In this document: in pieces, positions 1-5,968 of the stretch
How the letters are laid out: each line of letters starts with the position of its first letter
How positions within the stretch are numbered: position 1 is the first letter of the stretch
Position numbers and translations under genes: made by a program
Assembly (NCBI GenBank): GCA_002297415.1
Contig: DBKZ01000049.1
Location: 1 to 8,036, forward strand
Direction of reading: 5' to 3'
Length of the DNA stretch: 8,036 bases
Source of the DNA: Ruminococcaceae bacterium UBA737
GTDB taxonomy: Bacteria; Bacillota; Clostridia; Oscillospirales; Acutalibacteraceae
Notes under the pieces: generated by a model
Told to the model about the DNA's origin: nothing
The model's input: the letters and a program-made list of their open reading frames with translations, nothing else
The model's database searches: none

Positions 1-10
1 GACTTTTCAT
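1..10 (-). CDS. 5' end of a gene running off the window; possible barstar-like immunity protein
   Basis: Only the first three codons (Met-Lys-Ser) are visible, beginning with an ATG read leftwards from position 10. What is seen: an AGGAG Shine-Dalgarno overlaps the TAG stop of the barnase-like gene upstream, and only 10 bases separate that stop from this ATG, an arrangement typical of translationally coupled pairs. What is known: barnase-family RNases are normally encoded next to a barstar inhibitor that protects the producer, and barstars often begin Met-Lys. The identity is therefore inferred purely from position; no domain can be seen in the window. Confidence 0.45.
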
Positions 11-20
11 AGCTGGTCTC

Positions 21-593
21 CTAAATTATTTCAAAAAATGTTTTATAATGGTCGTAGCTTACAAAAACAAGCCCGTCATTAGACCATAAAATTCTTTGTC
101 CATTTCTCTTCCCTGTTTTATAGTTTAAATCTGCTTCATGCCAAATTCGATCTTTGCTACAAGGCAAACGAAAATCTACATTATCATAAATTCCGCCATA
201 AAGCATCTTATTAGGAAGAAAATTAGAAAGCCACTTGCTTTTTCTCCAACCTGCTTTAATTGCTTCTTCAAAGCTAATATAATAATTTGGCAATTTATTA
301 TATTTTTTTATATACCAATCTGCACCGTTTAAACCGATGTTTGTTGCTGTACCTGATTTTATAGCTTTCATTGGTGTAATTAAACATCTGCAGTTTGGAT
401 GCAAAGGCGGTTTTTTATCAGGGCTTTCATTTATGTTCCATATTTTCCCGTGATATGATTTACATTCGAGACAAGTCTTTAAATCCAGAGAAGCAATCCA
501 ATTTTTATAATTATTGCTTTCCCTGAAAATCGGATTCCAATTTTTTCCATTGACAATCTGCAATAATAAGTATGCAAATATATCTAAATTCAA
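21..593 (-). CDS. MuF-domain/barnase-like ribonuclease fusion (putative phage-type polymorphic toxin)
   Basis: Predicted secreted or phage-carried guanyl-specific RNase toxin of 190 residues. Residues about 31-75 carry the Cys/His signature of phage MuF/SPP1 gp7-type head proteins (CLEC at 41-44, HGK at 48-50, HPNCRC at 65-70). Residues about 88-190 align with barnase nearly end to end: KLP at 100-102, GW at 115-116, HEADLNY at 152-158, RNGQRIL at 163-169, DHY at 181-183. The catalytic set is complete: Glu153, Arg163, Arg167 and His182 match barnase E73, R83, R87 and H102. Barnase K27 and R59 are replaced by Phe108 and Val139. The start is TTG: an in-frame TAA lies immediately before it and an AGGAGGTG box sits about seven bases upstream. 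The N-terminus is much shorter than a full head protein, so this is a toxin cassette or a trimmed MuF toxin, not a working capsid protein. The gene is visibly AT-richer than its neighbours (about 35% GC in a sampled line), which suggests transfer. MuF-linked polymorphic toxins are a known class; activity and target are inferred. Confidence 0.8.
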   Translation of the reverse strand: MNLDIFAYLLLQIVNGKNWNPIFRESNNYKNWIASLDLKTCLECKSYHGKIWNINESPDKKPPLHPNCRCLITPMKAIKSGTATNIGLNGADWYIKKYNKLPNYYISFEEAIKAGWRKSKWLSNFLPNKMLYGGIYDNVDFRLPCSKDRIWHEADLNYKTGKRNGQRILWSNDGLVFVSYDHYKTFFEII

Positions 594-620
594 TTATAAT
601 CACCTCCTGTCTAGGAAATG

Positions 621-626
621 ATTATA
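621..626 (-). promoter_or_regulatory. possible -10 box for the barnase-like gene
   Basis: A perfect TATAAT reads leftwards 27 bases before the TTG start and 12 bases before the AGGAGGTG box. No convincing -35 hexamer lies 16-18 bases upstream (the best match is GTAAAT). The region is AT-rich, so a chance match is quite possible. No terminator is visible between the substrate-binding protein gene and this gene, so readthrough is an alternative source of expression. Confidence 0.3.
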
Positions 627-666
627 ATTATTAGATATGCGACATTTACCGACGAATATTCAAAAA

Positions 667-2154
667 TTACTGCCCCTTTTTAATAACAAATGAAAAATCT
701 ATATATCCGTTTGAGCTGTCAAAGAAAACATTTGAAATATTTTCGGGGTATGCGGCATTTACAGAAGAAAACGCGAGCGGAATTATTCTGTTAGAATTTA
801 GGATTTTTTTCTGAGCGGAGGAAAGGTCTGAGCCGTCAGCCCCGAAAAGCTCCAAAAATTCCTCGGGTCTTGAGCTTTTTGCCTTTACGGGGAAAACCGC
901 AAACTGCAAAGTCTGATTTTTAAGCTCGGACATTAAAGCGTCCTTATTTGAGCTTGGCTTAATATTTACAAACGCGCTGAGATTTTGCTGCCAGTGCGAA
1001 ACGATTGCGGAAACCGCGGATTTAATGCTTTCATCGTCATAATAATAAAGCGTTGCCGAGGGAAATACCTTGTCGTCCGTTCTTTTTACGGCCGAGGATA
1101 TAAGGTCCTTAGCCTTTTCGATGTTGTATTCCCTTTCATAGGCAGGCAGGTCCGTATTTAAGCCCTCTGTAATTATATCGGGATAAATTCCGTCTGCGAC
1201 TTCAAAGCCCTCAGGCAAAAGCTTTTCATAAACCGACCTGCCCGTAGCACAGCTTATCGCAAGCGCAATATCCTTTGAAAATTCCTGACCTACAGTCATC
1301 ACAATAAGGCTGTTTTGGCAGGATTTTACATTTAATCCTTTTTCCTTTGCACTTTCGGTTTCTCCGTTTTTTAAAAACGCCATATCAACGGTTTGGTCGG
1401 CAATCAGCTCGGGCGCGCGCTTTTCGGTGTTAAAAGAGAGGAAAACCGACGCGTTAAGCGCGGAAAACGAACCCTTATAATTGTTGTTCTTATAAAGCCT
1501 TATGCCGAAATCGTCCGTATTCCATCTTCCAATATAATAAGAGCCGTTTGCAAGGACGTATTTTTTTTCAAGCCCGTATTTCCCGACGCTTTTATTAAAA
1601 AACTTTTCGTTACACGGCATGCAGACGCTGGTTGTAAGGGTATCTAAAAAGAATTCGTCCTCGCTGTCAAGCGTTATTTCAAGCGTGTACTTATCTACGG
1701 TCTTTACGGCAAGGCTTTCCTTGTCGGTACTGCCTGAAAGAATGCTCTTTGCATTGCCTATGGCTTTAAGCCGCTCTGCAAAGGGCGCGGCTGTTTTCGG
1801 GTCGACCGCCCTTTTGAATGCAAAAACGAAATCTGCGGCGGTAAGCTTTGTTCCGTCAAAATATTCGGAATTTTTCTTTATTTTAAACGTATAGGTAAGC
1901 CCGTTTTTTTCATAGCTTTCGGCAACGCCGTTTGTAATCTTCCCGTCCTTATCCTTTCTGAGGAGCCCCTCAAAGGTATTGCGGACGATTAAAAGCTCAT
2001 TATCGTTCGACGCGGTCTGAGGGTCTAAGGAAACGGGTTCGGCTGAAAGATTAAAATATATACATTCCTTTAAATATGCCTTGCCGCAGGAGCAAAGAGA
2101 AATTAAAATTATACCGCAAAGCATTAAAGACAAAAAATTTAAAAGCTTTTTCAT
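667..2154 (-). CDS. peptide ABC transporter substrate-binding lipoprotein (SBP_bac_5 / OppA-like)
   Basis: Extracellular, membrane-anchored receptor that would deliver peptides (or a similar solute) to an ABC importer; 495 residues from the chosen start. A lipoprotein signal covers residues 1-23: MKK, a hydrophobic stretch, and a lipobox LCSC giving lipidated Cys23. The mature part shows OppA/DppA-family landmarks: SLDP soon after the signal, the NTFEGLL segment, GLTYTFKIKK followed by FDGTKLTAADFVFAFKRA, and a Pro-Lys-Thr-Ala-Ala-Pro run. The frame is open a further 32 codons upstream, but that extension covers the promoter, so the ATG at 2154, preceded by GGTGAT, is preferred. The C-terminal half is less family-like by eye. 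No permease or ATPase gene lies next to it in the window, so it may be an orphan receptor or work with an importer encoded elsewhere. The substrate is unknown. Confidence 0.85.
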   Translation of the reverse strand: MKKLLNFLSLMLCGIILISLCSCGKAYLKECIYFNLSAEPVSLDPQTASNDNELLIVRNTFEGLLRKDKDGKITNGVAESYEKNGLTYTFKIKKNSEYFDGTKLTAADFVFAFKRAVDPKTAAPFAERLKAIGNAKSILSGSTDKESLAVKTVDKYTLEITLDSEDEFFLDTLTTSVCMPCNEKFFNKSVGKYGLEKKYVLANGSYYIGRWNTDDFGIRLYKNNNYKGSFSALNASVFLSFNTEKRAPELIADQTVDMAFLKNGETESAKEKGLNVKSCQNSLIVMTVGQEFSKDIALAISCATGRSVYEKLLPEGFEVADGIYPDIITEGLNTDLPAYEREYNIEKAKDLISSAVKRTDDKVFPSATLYYYDDESIKSAVSAIVSHWQQNLSAFVNIKPSSNKDALMSELKNQTLQFAVFPVKAKSSRPEEFLELFGADGSDLSSAQKKILNSNRIIPLAFSSVNAAYPENISNVFFDSSNGYIDFSFVIKKGQ

Positions 2155-2170
2155 TATATCACCGTTTTTA

Positions 2171-2199
2171 ATTATATAGTAATATGTTGCTTTTTTCAA
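2171..2199 (-). promoter_or_regulatory. sigma-A-type promoter of the substrate-binding lipoprotein gene
   Basis: Reading leftwards, the -35 is TTGAAA (2199-2194), the spacer is 17 bases, and the -10 is a perfect TATAAT (2176-2171). Transcription would start near 2164, about ten bases before the ATG at 2154, giving a very short leader that still includes the GGTGAT box. Its -35 lies only 17 bases from the -35 of the oppositely directed ylxM promoter. Confidence 0.75.
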
Positions 2200-2216
2200 G
2201 GTGTAAAGAAAAAAAC

Positions 2217-2245
2217 TTGACAGGCGGTTTAAAATGTGGTAGAAT
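2217..2245 (+). promoter_or_regulatory. sigma-A-type promoter of the ylxM-ffh operon
   Basis: Consensus -35 TTGACA (2217-2222), 17-base spacer, -10 TAGAAT (2240-2245) preceded by TGG, i.e. an extended -10 element. Transcription should begin near 2252. This rules out the two in-frame ATG codons at 2184 and 2244 as starts of ylxM, since both lie at or upstream of the -10 box. The TGTGG motif before the -10 recurs in the ptsH promoter. Confidence 0.85.
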
Positions 2246-2279
2246 GTCATGGTATCAAAGAATTAAGAGGTGCGTTCCC

Positions 2280-2588
2280 GTGCAAAAGGATCTTCATGTT
2301 TCTTCGCTTCTGGATGTTTACGGGTTCGCTTTAAGCAAAAAGCAAAGAGAGCTTTGCGAGTTTTATTTTAACGACGATCTGTCGCTTGCCGAAATCTCGC
2401 AGAACGAGGGAATAACAAGGCAGTGCGTGTGCGACCATATAAAGCGCGCCGAAAAAAGGCTTTATGAGCTTGAAAAGCAGTGCGGATATGAAAAAAAGTT
2501 TTCTTCCCTTAAAGCCCTCGCAGCTTCTGCAGAAAACGGAGACGAAATCGCAAACAAACAGATTTTAAAGATAATAAACACACTTTAG
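2280..2588 (+). CDS. ylxM: YlxM-family (UPF0122) putative DNA-binding protein, SRP-operon regulator
   Basis: Small helix-turn-helix protein of 102 residues from a GTG start. YlxM is nearly always encoded directly before ffh; in streptococci it is reported to act with the SRP pathway. Seen here: SLLDVYG near residues 9-15, SKKQREL at 19-25, the DDLSLAEIS helix at 32-40, then ITRQCVCDHIKRAEKRL at 45-61, a sigma-70 region 4-like recognition helix. The longer open frame begins upstream of and inside the promoter; the GTG has AGAGGTG seven bases before it and matches where family members start. The last 30 residues or so are Lys/Ala-rich and less conserved. It is first in the operon, with ffh 14 bases downstream. 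The family is clear; the molecular role is less well established. Confidence 0.88.
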   Translation: MQKDLHVSSLLDVYGFALSKKQRELCEFYFNDDLSLAEISQNEGITRQCVCDHIKRAEKRLYELEKQCGYEKKFSSLKALAASAENGDEIANKQILKIINTL

Positions 2589-2602
2589 AAGGGCGGTGCA
2601 AT

Positions 2603-3955
2603 ATGGCTTTTAACAATCTTCAGGATAAATTGGGCGGAATTTTCAAAAAGCTCAGAAATAAGGGAAAAATTTCCGAGAGCGATGTAAAAGAGGCAATGCG
2701 CGAGGTAAGGCTCGCCCTGCTTGAAGCCGATGTAAACTATAAGGTTGCAAAGGATTTTACCAATTCCGTTGCCGAAAAATGCGTCGGCGAAAATGTTTTC
2801 GAAAGCCTTACCGCCGCTCAGATGATTATGAAGATCGTCCGCGACCAGCTGACCGAGCTTATGGGAAGCGAGCAGGCGAGACTTAAAACCTCTTCAAAAA
2901 TTCCGACAGTTATTATGATGTGCGGTCTTCAGGGCTCCGGTAAAACAACCCACAGCGCAAAGCTTGCAAAATATTTAAAGGCTAAGGGCAGCAGACCGCT
3001 TCTTGTCGCCTGCGATATTTACAGACCTGCCGCTATTGAGCAGTTAAAGGTTGTCGGAAGCGCTGTCGGAGCGCCGGTTTTCGAAATGGGAACCGAAAAG
3101 CCCGAAAAAATAGCGCTTGAAGCGGTAAAGCACGCAAAAGACCACGGTTATGATTATGTTATTTTAGATACCGCGGGCAGACTTCATATCGACTCCGAGC
3201 TTATGGATGAGCTCAAGCGAATAACCGAGACTGTCGATGTTACCGACACCCTGCTTGTAATTGATTCGATGATAGGTCAGGACGCGGTAAATGTCGCTAA
3301 GGCGTTTAACGATATTCTTGAGATTGACGGCGTTATTATCACTAAGCTTGACGGCGATACGAGAGGCGGCGCCGCGCTTTCGGTAAAGGCGGTTACAGGC
3401 AAGCCTATCCTCTTTGCGGGCACCGGCGAGAAGCTTGACGATTTAGAGGAATTCCACCCCGACCGCATGGCTTCGAGAATTCTCGGAATGGGTGATGTTT
3501 TCTCGCTTATAGAAAAGGTTGAAAACGAGCTTGACGAGAAAAAGGCTCAGGAAACCGCCAAAAGGCTTCAGGAAAACAAGTTTGATATGAACGATTTGCT
3601 TTCCCAGTTCCAGCAGATTCAGAAAATGGGAAGCATAAAGAGCCTGCTTTCGATGATTCCCGGAATGGAAAGCAAGCTTAGGAATGTCGATATTGACGAC
3701 AGGCAGATGCTGAGAGTCGAAGCGATTATAAAATCAATGACCAAAAAAGAGCGCGAAAAGCCCGATATTATAAACGGGTCGAGGAAAAAGCGAATCGCCG
3801 CAGGCTGCGGGCAATCTGTTGAGGAGGTCAATCGGCTTTTAAGGCAGTATGAGCAGATGAAAAAGATGTTCAAGCAGTTAGGCGGCAAGGGCGGCAGGCG
3901 CAATGTTATGAGAAATATGCGCAATATAAATATGCCCGGCAAATTCGGTTTATAA
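2603..3955 (+). CDS. ffh: signal recognition particle GTPase Ffh (SRP54)
   Basis: Protein component of the signal recognition particle: it binds SRP RNA and signal sequences of nascent membrane and exported proteins and delivers ribosomes to FtsY at the membrane. At 450 residues it has the usual bacterial length. N domain helices occupy about 1-95. The GTPase (G) domain holds GLQGSGKTT at 108-116 (P-loop), DTAGR at 189-193, and TKLDGDTRGG at 247-256 (guanine specificity TKLD). The methionine-rich M domain runs from about 325 and contains the RNA-binding SRKKRIAAGCG segment (393-403). The short Gly/Arg/Met/Asn-rich tail is typical. The ATG follows a GGGCGG box with good spacing. It lies second in the operon, between ylxM and rpsP. 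The SRP RNA gene is not seen in the window. Confidence 0.98.
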   Translation: MAFNNLQDKLGGIFKKLRNKGKISESDVKEAMREVRLALLEADVNYKVAKDFTNSVAEKCVGENVFESLTAAQMIMKIVRDQLTELMGSEQARLKTSSKIPTVIMMCGLQGSGKTTHSAKLAKYLKAKGSRPLLVACDIYRPAAIEQLKVVGSAVGAPVFEMGTEKPEKIALEAVKHAKDHGYDYVILDTAGRLHIDSELMDELKRITETVDVTDTLLVIDSMIGQDAVNVAKAFNDILEIDGVIITKLDGDTRGGAALSVKAVTGKPILFAGTGEKLDDLEEFHPDRMASRILGMGDVFSLIEKVENELDEKKAQETAKRLQENKFDMNDLLSQFQQIQKMGSIKSLLSMIPGMESKLRNVDIDDRQMLRVEAIIKSMTKKEREKPDIINGSRKKRIAAGCGQSVEEVNRLLRQYEQMKKMFKQLGGKGGRRNVMRNMRNINMPGKFGL

Positions 3956-4001
3956 GGCTTTTGCCTTTTAAATATTTACTTTTTATTCGGAGGTGTAAAT
4001 A

Positions 4002-4244
4002 ATGGCAGTTAAAATCAGACTTCGCAGATTAGGCGCTAAAAAGGCTCCTTTCTACCGTGTAGTTGTTGCAGATTCAAGATTTCCGCGTGACGGCCGCTTT
4101 ATAGAAGAGATCGGATATTATGATCCTACCAAAAATCCGGCTGATGTAAAGATCGACGCTGAAAAAGCAAAGCAGTGGATATCAAACGGCGCTCAGCCCA
4201 CCGATACCGTTAAAGCATTGCTCAAGAAAAACGGCGTTCTTTAA
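4002..4244 (+). CDS. rpsP: 30S ribosomal protein S16
   Basis: Small-subunit protein that binds 16S rRNA and stabilises the body of the 30S particle early in assembly. The 80-residue length is typical. Family hallmarks visible: MAVKIRLRRLGAKKAPFYRV at the N-terminus, the VVADSRFPRDGRFIEEIGYYDP block (about 20-41), and the late WISNGAQPTDTVKALLKK segment (about 59-76). A GGAGGTG box lies seven bases before the ATG. It sits between ffh and khpA, the standard Firmicutes order. A short AAGGC/GCCTT hairpin follows the ffh stop but has no proper U-tract, so cotranscription with ffh is expected. Confidence 0.98.
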   Translation: MAVKIRLRRLGAKKAPFYRVVVADSRFPRDGRFIEEIGYYDPTKNPADVKIDAEKAKQWISNGAQPTDTVKALLKKNGVL

Positions 4245-4258
4245 TAAGGAGATTATTT

Positions 4259-4492
4259 ATGCAGGAACTTTTAAAAAACATAGCCGCGGGACTTGTAAAA
4301 GAGCCTGAGGCTGTTTCCGTTACGGCAGACGAGCCTAACGACGAGGGCGTAACAGTTTATCATCTTCATGTTGCTGAGGACGATATGGGACGCGTTATCG
4401 GAAAGCAGGGCAGAATTGCCAAGGCTATCCGCACCGTTATGCGTGCGGCGGCTAACCGCAGCGGTGAAAAAATATCCGTTGAGATAGACTGA
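4259..4492 (+). CDS. khpA: KH-domain RNA-binding protein KhpA (YlqC)
   Basis: Small cytoplasmic RNA-binding protein of 77 residues, essentially one KH domain. In other Gram-positive bacteria it pairs with KhpB/EloR and influences cell elongation and small-RNA behaviour. The KH signature is clear: the GRVIGKQGRIAKAIR stretch (44-58) holds the GxxG loop as G48-K-Q-G51, flanked by the expected beta strands (VYHLHV before, ISVEI after). An AAGGAG box lies seven bases before the ATG, and the gene begins 14 bases after rpsP. It is followed by a GC-rich hairpin, so the promoter-proximal half of the operon could end here in part of the transcripts. Confidence 0.95.
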   Translation: MQELLKNIAAGLVKEPEAVSVTADEPNDEGVTVYHLHVAEDDMGRVIGKQGRIAKAIRTVMRAAANRSGEKISVEID

Positions 4493-4507
4493 TATAATTT
4501 TTTTACG

Positions 4508-4540
4508 CCCCCGAAGCTTTCTTTCGGGGGTAATTAAATT
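4508..4540 (+). terminator. GC-rich hairpin between khpA and rimM (partial terminator or attenuator)
   Basis: CCCCCGAA (4508-4515) pairs perfectly with TTCGGGGG (4523-4530) around a seven-base loop. The following TAATTAAATTTT is U-rich but interrupted, weaker than a classic U-tract. No promoter is obvious between the hairpin and rimM 25 bases later, so a complete stop would silence rimM and trmD. A leaky terminator or an mRNA-stabilising end for rpsP-khpA is more likely. Confidence 0.55.
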
Positions 4541-4564
4541 TTGCAGTAAAAAAGGATGGTTTTT

Positions 4565-5077
4565 TTGAAAAAAGAATATCTTGAAGCAGGGAAAATCGTC
4601 GGTACTCACGGAATAAGAGGAACTTTAAGGTTAAACCCTTGGGCGGACAGCAGCGAGAGCGTATGCAACTATAAAAGATTTTTTATAGACGGCGATAAAA
4701 AAGAGCTCTCCGTCGTTTCGGCAAGACCCCACGGGGCAGTTGCGCTTATTGACATTTCGGGTGTTGATTCGATAGAAAAAGCCGAAAAATTAAGGGGTAA
4801 GACCTTTTATATAAAACGGGAGGACGCTTTTCTTCCCGAGGGCAGGTATTTTATTGACGAGCTGAAAGGCTGTAAGGTCTTTGATTTTTCGGGCGGAAAA
4901 CCGCTCGGAGTTTTAAGCGATGTTTCTTCAACGGGCGCCAACGATGTTTGGCATATTGAGCGAAACGGAAAAGAATACCTTATCCCCGTAATAGACGATG
5001 TGGTAAAAGAAGTGGACATCGAAAACGGAATCATTAAAATTTCACCGCTGAAAGGGATTTTTGACGATGAGAATTGA
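4565..5077 (+). CDS. rimM: ribosome maturation factor RimM
   Basis: Assembly factor that binds the 30S head near S19 and helps 16S rRNA processing and folding; 170 residues from the start chosen here. The N-terminal RimM beta-barrel shows EAGKIVGTHGIRGTLRL (7-23) and the C-terminal PRC-barrel shows YFIDELKG (95-102), GANDVW (124-129) and LIPVI (139-143). An in-frame ATG at 4556 has no room for a ribosome binding site; the TTG at 4565 has AAAGGA eight bases upstream and gives the family-typical MKKEYLEAGKI opening, so TTG is preferred. Its end overlaps trmD by 11 bases, indicating coupled translation. It lies downstream of the khpA hairpin, which may lower its expression relative to rpsP. Confidence 0.95.
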   Translation: MKKEYLEAGKIVGTHGIRGTLRLNPWADSSESVCNYKRFFIDGDKKELSVVSARPHGAVALIDISGVDSIEKAEKLRGKTFYIKREDAFLPEGRYFIDELKGCKVFDFSGGKPLGVLSDVSSTGANDVWHIERNGKEYLIPVIDDVVKEVDIENGIIKISPLKGIFDDEN

Positions 5078-5804
5078 CATCATGACGCTTTTCCCCGAAA
5101 TGTGCGAATCGGTTTTATCCGAAAGCATTATCGGCAGAGCGAGAAAGACCGCTAAAGTGGAAATTGTTTGCACGGATATAAGGGCTTTTTCGGGGAATAA
5201 ACATAATAAGGTGGACGATTCGCCCTACGGCGGCGGAATGGGTATGATTATGGCGGCTCCCCCGATTTATAACTGCTTTAAAAGCCTTTACGGCGAAAAC
5301 GAGCCGAAGCCGCATTTGATTTATATGTCTCCCAAAGGCAAAACGCTCACTCAAAAAAGGGTGCGGGAGCTCTCAGAGCTTAACAGAATAGTAATTTTAT
5401 GCGGCCATTACGAGGGGATTGACGAAAGGGTCATAGAAGAAATCGTAGACGAGGAAATTTCGGTAGGCGATTATGTTGTGACCGGCGGAGAATTACCCGC
5501 AATGATTTTAACCGACGCGGTTTGCAGAATGCTTCCTAAGGTGCTTTCCGAGGATATCTGCTTTGAGGACGAAAGCCATTTTGACGGCCTGCTTGAATAC
5601 CCCCAGTACACAAGACCGCCCGTATTTAACGGAAGAGAGGTTCCGCCCGTTCTTTTATCGGGCGACCATGCGAAAATCGCCGACTGGCGGAGAACCGAAC
5701 AGCTTAAAATAACAAGGGAGCGCCGCCCCGAGCTCTTTGGGGCCCTTGAGCTTTCGAAAAAGGATTGCAAGCTTTTAGGGCTTAGCTTTAAAAGCCCCAA
5801 ATAG
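5067..5804 (+). CDS. trmD: tRNA (guanine-37-N1)-methyltransferase TrmD
   Basis: Uses S-adenosylmethionine to make m1G37 next to the anticodon of Leu, Pro and Arg tRNAs, preventing +1 frameshifting; usually essential. Its 245 residues form the SPOUT (trefoil-knot) domain plus a C-terminal tRNA-binding domain. Visible motifs: MRIDIMTLFP at the start, DDSPYGGGMGM at 50-60, MSPKG at 87-91, LCGHYEGIDERV at 111-122, the knot loop ISVGDYVVTGGELP at 131-144, Arg154, then GLLEYPQYTRPPVFNG at 174-189 and VPPVLLSGDHAKI at 192-204. The ATG at 5067 gives the family-typical start and has AAGGGA nine bases upstream; a TTG two codons earlier is rejected. By ungapped counting from Arg154, the position of the catalytic Asp169 of the H. 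influenzae/E. coli enzymes reads Glu169, with Asp168 beside it. It is the last gene of the operon, overlapping rimM. Confidence 0.97.
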   Translation: MRIDIMTLFPEMCESVLSESIIGRARKTAKVEIVCTDIRAFSGNKHNKVDDSPYGGGMGMIMAAPPIYNCFKSLYGENEPKPHLIYMSPKGKTLTQKRVRELSELNRIVILCGHYEGIDERVIEEIVDEEISVGDYVVTGGELPAMILTDAVCRMLPKVLSEDICFEDESHFDGLLEYPQYTRPPVFNGREVPPVLLSGDHAKIADWRRTEQLKITRERRPELFGALELSKKDCKLLGLSFKSPK

Positions 5805-5879
5805 CTACATTTTTTTACATCATTTTTAACAAATAGCAAGTTAGTTTTTACGAAATCATTGGGGGATTATTAGAACTTA

Positions 5880-5892
5880 TTAACAAATTGTT
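5880..5892. repeat. small palindrome and direct repeat at the ptsH promoter
   Basis: AACAA-A-TTGTT (5882-5892) is a perfect 5-base inverted repeat that overlaps the first two bases of the ptsH -35 box, as an operator might. The nonamer TTAACAAAT at its left edge (5880-5888) also occurs at 5826-5834. Both lie in AT-rich DNA where chance matches are common, so a regulatory role is only a suggestion. Confidence 0.25.
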
Positions 5893-5918
5893 GACGATTT
5901 CATTAAATGTGGTATAAT
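5891..5918 (+). promoter_or_regulatory. extended -10 promoter of ptsH-tRNA-Pro
   Basis: TTGACG (-35, 5891-5896), 16-base spacer, perfect TATAAT (-10, 5913-5918) with TGG directly before it. Transcription should start near 5925, giving a leader of about 44 bases before the ptsH ATG. The remaining 5805-5890 stretch holds no gene; a weak GCTTTTA/TAAAAGC stem at the end of trmD (5771-5795) lacks an adjacent U-tract, so trmD readthrough into ptsH cannot be excluded. Confidence 0.85.
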
Positions 5919-5968
5919 CTATATATCGCGTAAAATGATTTTTACCTGTAAGGATAAGGAGAATTGAT

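Noticed and set aside
2155..2250. 32-residue N-terminal extension of the substrate-binding lipoprotein
   Set aside because: The extension covers the TTGAAA-17-TATAAT promoter and would bury the lipoprotein signal; the ATG at 2154 yields a normal lipobox.
2184..2279. Longer N-terminus for YlxM from upstream ATG codons
   Set aside because: Both ATG codons lie at or before the -10 box of the operon promoter; the GTG at 2280 has a proper RBS and gives the family-typical start.
3954..3969. Terminator between ffh and rpsP
   Set aside because: Only a 5-bp AAGGC/GCCTT stem with a short broken T stretch; too weak to call, and the operon order implies readthrough.
5771..5817. Terminator at the end of trmD
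   Set aside because: Stems GCTTTTA/TAAAAGC or GGGCTT/AAGCCC lie inside the coding sequence, and the T-run starts more than ten bases after the stem, so it does not fit an intrinsic terminator well.
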